A stretch of DNA of 64,000 nucleotides, taken from Pseudomonas sp. MWU15-20650 (GTDB lineage Bacteria > Pseudomonadota > Gammaproteobacteria > Pseudomonadales > Pseudomonadaceae). The DNA lies in contig NZ_JALJFG010000009.1 in the NCBI RefSeq assembly GCF_023242475.1, positions 95,312-159,311 of the forward strand, in the 5' to 3' direction. The notes beneath the pieces are model-generated. The model searched no databases. It was not told where the DNA came from and saw only the letters and a program-made list of their open reading frames with translations. This document shows positions 61,830 through 64,000 of this stretch, in pieces (position 1 is the stretch's first letter; each line of letters begins with the position of its first letter). Both the position numbers and the translations under genes were made by a program.

Positions 61830-64000
61830 ATGGAAATTAAGGTCAACTTTCTCGACAACCTTCGGCTTGAAGCCAAGTTCGATGACTTCACGGTCATAGC
61901 CGACCAGCCTATTCGCTACAAGGGCGATGGTTCGGCACCGGGGCCATTCGATTACTTCCTGGCTTCGTCGGCGTTGTGTGCGGCGTACTTTGTGAAGTTG
62001 TACTGCGAAACACGCAATATTCCCACGGACAATATTCGTCTGTCGCAGAACAACATTGTCGATCCGGAAAACCGCTACAACCAGATCTTCAAGATCCAGG
62101 TCGAGTTGCCGGCAGACCTCTCCGATAAGGATCGCCAGGGTATCCTGCGTTCCATTGACCGTTGCACCGTGAAGAAGGTAGTGCAGGCCGGGCCGCAGTT
62201 CGTGATCGAAGAAGTGGAGAACCTCGATGCCGACGCCCAGGCATTGTTGATGCCCAACGCGACGTCCGAGGCGGGCACCTACATCGTCGGCAAGGACCTG
62301 CCGCTGGAGCAGACCATTGCCAATATGTCCGGCGTTCTTGCCCGCTTGGGCATGAAGATCGAAATCGCTTCGTGGCGCAATATCGTGCCGAACGTGTGGT
62401 CGCTGCATATCCGTGATGCGCATTCGCCGATGTGCTTTACCAACGGCAAGGGCGCGACCAAGGAAGGCGCACTGGCGTCGGCGTTGGGCGAGTTCATTGA
62501 GCGGCTCAACTGCAACTTCTTCTATAACGACCAGTTCTGGGGTGAGGAGCTGGCCAATGCGCCGTTCGTGCATTACCCGGATGAGCGCTGGTTCCAGCCC
62601 GGTCCCAAGGATGAGCTGCCGAGCGAAATTCTCGATGCCTACTGCCTGAAGATCTACAACCGTGACGGCGAACTGCGGGGCTCGCACCTGTTCGACACCA
62701 ACTCCGGCAATGAGGCACGCGGTATTGTCTCGCTGCCGTTCGTGCGCCAGTCCGATGGCGAGGTGGTGTACTTCCCCTCCAACCTGATCGAAAACCTCTA
62801 CCTCAGCAACGGCATGAGTGCCGGCAACACCCTGGCGGAAGCGCAGGTGCAGTGCCTGTCGGAGATCTTCGAGCGGGCGGTGAAACGCGAAATCATCGAA
62901 GGTGAATTCGCCCTGCCGGATGTGCCGGCCGAGGTGTTGGCCAAGTACCCGGGCATTCTGGCAGGCATTCAGGGCCTGGAAGCCCAGGGCTTCCCGGTGC
63001 TGGTCAAAGATGCTTCCCTGGGCGGTGAATTCCCGGTGATGTGCGTGACCTTGATGAACCCGCGCACCGGCGGGGTGTTCGCCTCGTTTGGTGCGCACCC
63101 GAGCCTGGAAGTGGCGCTGGAACGTAGCCTCACCGAGCTGTTGCAAGGCCGCAGTTTCGAAGGCTTGAACGACCTGCCCCAGCCGACCTTCGAAGGCCAG
63201 GCGGTCACCGAACCAAACAACTTCGTCGAGCACTTCATCGACTCCAGCGGTGTGGTCTCGTGGCGCTTCTTCAGCGCCCAGTCGGATTACGAATTCGTGG
63301 AGTGGGACTTCTCGGGCCACGGCGAAGACTCCAACGCCCAGGAAGCCGCGACGCTGTTCGGCATCCTCGACGGCATGGGCAAAGAGTCGTACATGGCGGT
63401 GTATGAACATCTTGGCGCCACCGCCTGCCGCATCCTGGTGCCGGACTACTCGGAAATCTACCCGGTGGACGACCTGATCTGGGACAACACCAACAAGGCG
63501 CTGTTTTTCCGCGAGGACATCCTCAACCTGTACAGCCTCGATGAGGACGCGTTGCAGGCGTTGGTCGAGCGCCTGATAGAAAGCGAGCTGGACGACTACA
63601 CCGACATCACCACCCTGATCGGCATCGAATTCGATGACAACACGGCGTGGGGCCAACTGACCATCCTGGAGCTGAAGCTGCTGATCTTCCTGGCCCTCAA
63701 GCAGTATGAAGAGGCCAAGGAGTGCGTGGAGATGTTCCTGCAGTACAACGACAACACCGCCGAGCGTGGCCTGTTTTACCAGGCGATGAACGCGGTGCTG
63801 GAAATGGAGCTGGATGACGATCTGGAGTTGGCGGACTACGAGGCCAACTTCCGACGCATGTTCGGCAATGAGCGCATGGATGCGGTGATTGGCTCGGTCA
63901 ACGGCAGCGTGCGGTTCTATGGGCTGACGCCGACGAGCATGAAGCTGGAAGGGCTGGACCGGCATTTGCGCCTGATCGACAGCTATAAAAAGCTGCATGC
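61830..64000 (+). CDS. OsmC/YcaO fusion protein, 3' end cut by window edge
   Basis: 723 codons are present and the frame is still open at the edge. Residues 1-135 form an OsmC-like domain with the two conserved Cys (Cys50 in SSALCAAYF, Cys112 in DRCTVKK), typical of peroxide-reducing proteins. Residues about 150-545 are a YcaO domain, with the ATP-binding region GKGATKEGALASALGEFIE at 206-224. A helical, acidic C-terminal region follows. Pseudomonas YcaO proteins of this fused type relate to E. coli YcaO, which helps RimO beta-methylthiolate ribosomal protein S12. A CATAAT -10 element lies near 61785. The long open frame on the other strand is a shadow. Confidence 0.92.
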   Translation, partial: MEIKVNFLDNLRLEAKFDDFTVIADQPIRYKGDGSAPGPFDYFLASSALCAAYFVKLYCETRNIPTDNIRLSQNNIVDPENRYNQIFKIQVELPADLSDKDRQGILRSIDRCTVKKVVQAGPQFVIEEVENLDADAQALLMPNATSEAGTYIVGKDLPLEQTIANMSGVLARLGMKIEIASWRNIVPNVWSLHIRDAHSPMCFTNGKGATKEGALASALGEFIERLNCNFFYNDQFWGEELANAPFVHYPDERWFQPGPKDELPSEILDAYCLKIYNRDGELRGSHLFDTNSGNEARGIVSLPFVRQSDGEVVYFPSNLIENLYLSNGMSAGNTLAEAQVQCLSEIFERAVKREIIEGEFALPDVPAEVLAKYPGILAGIQGLEAQGFPVLVKDASLGGEFPVMCVTLMNPRTGGVFASFGAHPSLEVALERSLTELLQGRSFEGLNDLPQPTFEGQAVTEPNNFVEHFIDSSGVVSWRFFSAQSDYEFVEWDFSGHGEDSNAQEAATLFGILDGMGKESYMAVYEHLGATACRILVPDYSEIYPVDDLIWDNTNKALFFREDILNLYSLDEDALQALVERLIESELDDYTDITTLIGIEFDDNTAWGQLTILELKLLIFLALKQYEEAKECVEMFLQYNDNTAERGLFYQAMNAVLEMELDDDLELADYEANFRRMFGNERMDAVIGSVNGSVRFYGLTPTSMKLEGLDRHLRLIDSYKKLH

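Noticed and set aside
61812..63998. A 728-codon minus-strand frame
   Set aside because: His/Gln/Arg-rich antisense shadow of the OsmC-YcaO gene; no family features.

Overview
The window is a chromosomal segment of a Pseudomonas of the fluorescens group. The base composition is GC-rich, several gene sets match Pseudomonas arrangements, and the spacers carry the group's typical REP/REPIN palindromes (arms like GTGGGAGGGGGC...GCTCCC). I see no tRNA, rRNA, CRISPR array, insertion sequence or prophage. All functional names below come from reading motifs and gene order; no database search was run.

Layout. 1-3.5 kb: the 5' part of a TadG-like pilus protein, a D-2-hydroxyacid dehydrogenase and small secreted proteins of unknown role. 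3.7-15.98 kb: core metabolism and housekeeping, with an HAAAP amino-acid permease, a ParB-like protein, a SulP transporter, aconitase B, a DUF1289 protein, a tandem universal stress protein with a well-placed Anr box, MiaE, an MFS exporter and an RstA/RstB two-component system. 16-27.2 kb: an accessory block, all on the minus strand. Two paralogous giant proteins of about 1345 residues flank a MipA/OmpV protein and a penicillin-binding-protein-like serine hydrolase whose SxxK motif is destroyed.

27.5-37.2 kb: an itaconate catabolism locus with a LysR regulator, itaconyl-CoA hydratase, acyl-CoA dehydrogenase, MmgE/PrpD protein, CoA transferase, citramalyl-CoA lyase and a three-gene TRAP transporter. 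37.3-39.4 kb: a divergent ampC/ampR pair. 39.5-56.4 kb: hydrolases, exporters and regulators, including an AraC regulator that seems to start at ATT and a CPBP protease whose 5' end looks frameshifted. 56.4-61.8 kb: two REPINs, a hexuronate-type MFS transporter, two gene remnants, an AadA-like nucleotidyltransferase, a NUDIX hydrolase, an isochorismatase-like protein and a LysE exporter. From 61.8 kb to the edge: an OsmC-YcaO fusion, cut by the window.

The most interesting part is 16-27.2 kb. The two giant proteins share blocks along their whole length and end in a His-Gly/Cys pair with the same 51-residue spacing, as expected for a C80-like (MARTX/clostridial toxin) autoprocessing cysteine protease. 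Both genes have a GGAAC(C/T)-N16-C(G/A)AC box 59 bp before the start codon, resembling HrpL promoters. Neither has an evident immunity gene, and both N-termini look like type III secretion signals. They may be type III effectors with a built-in protease, but this rests on motifs only.
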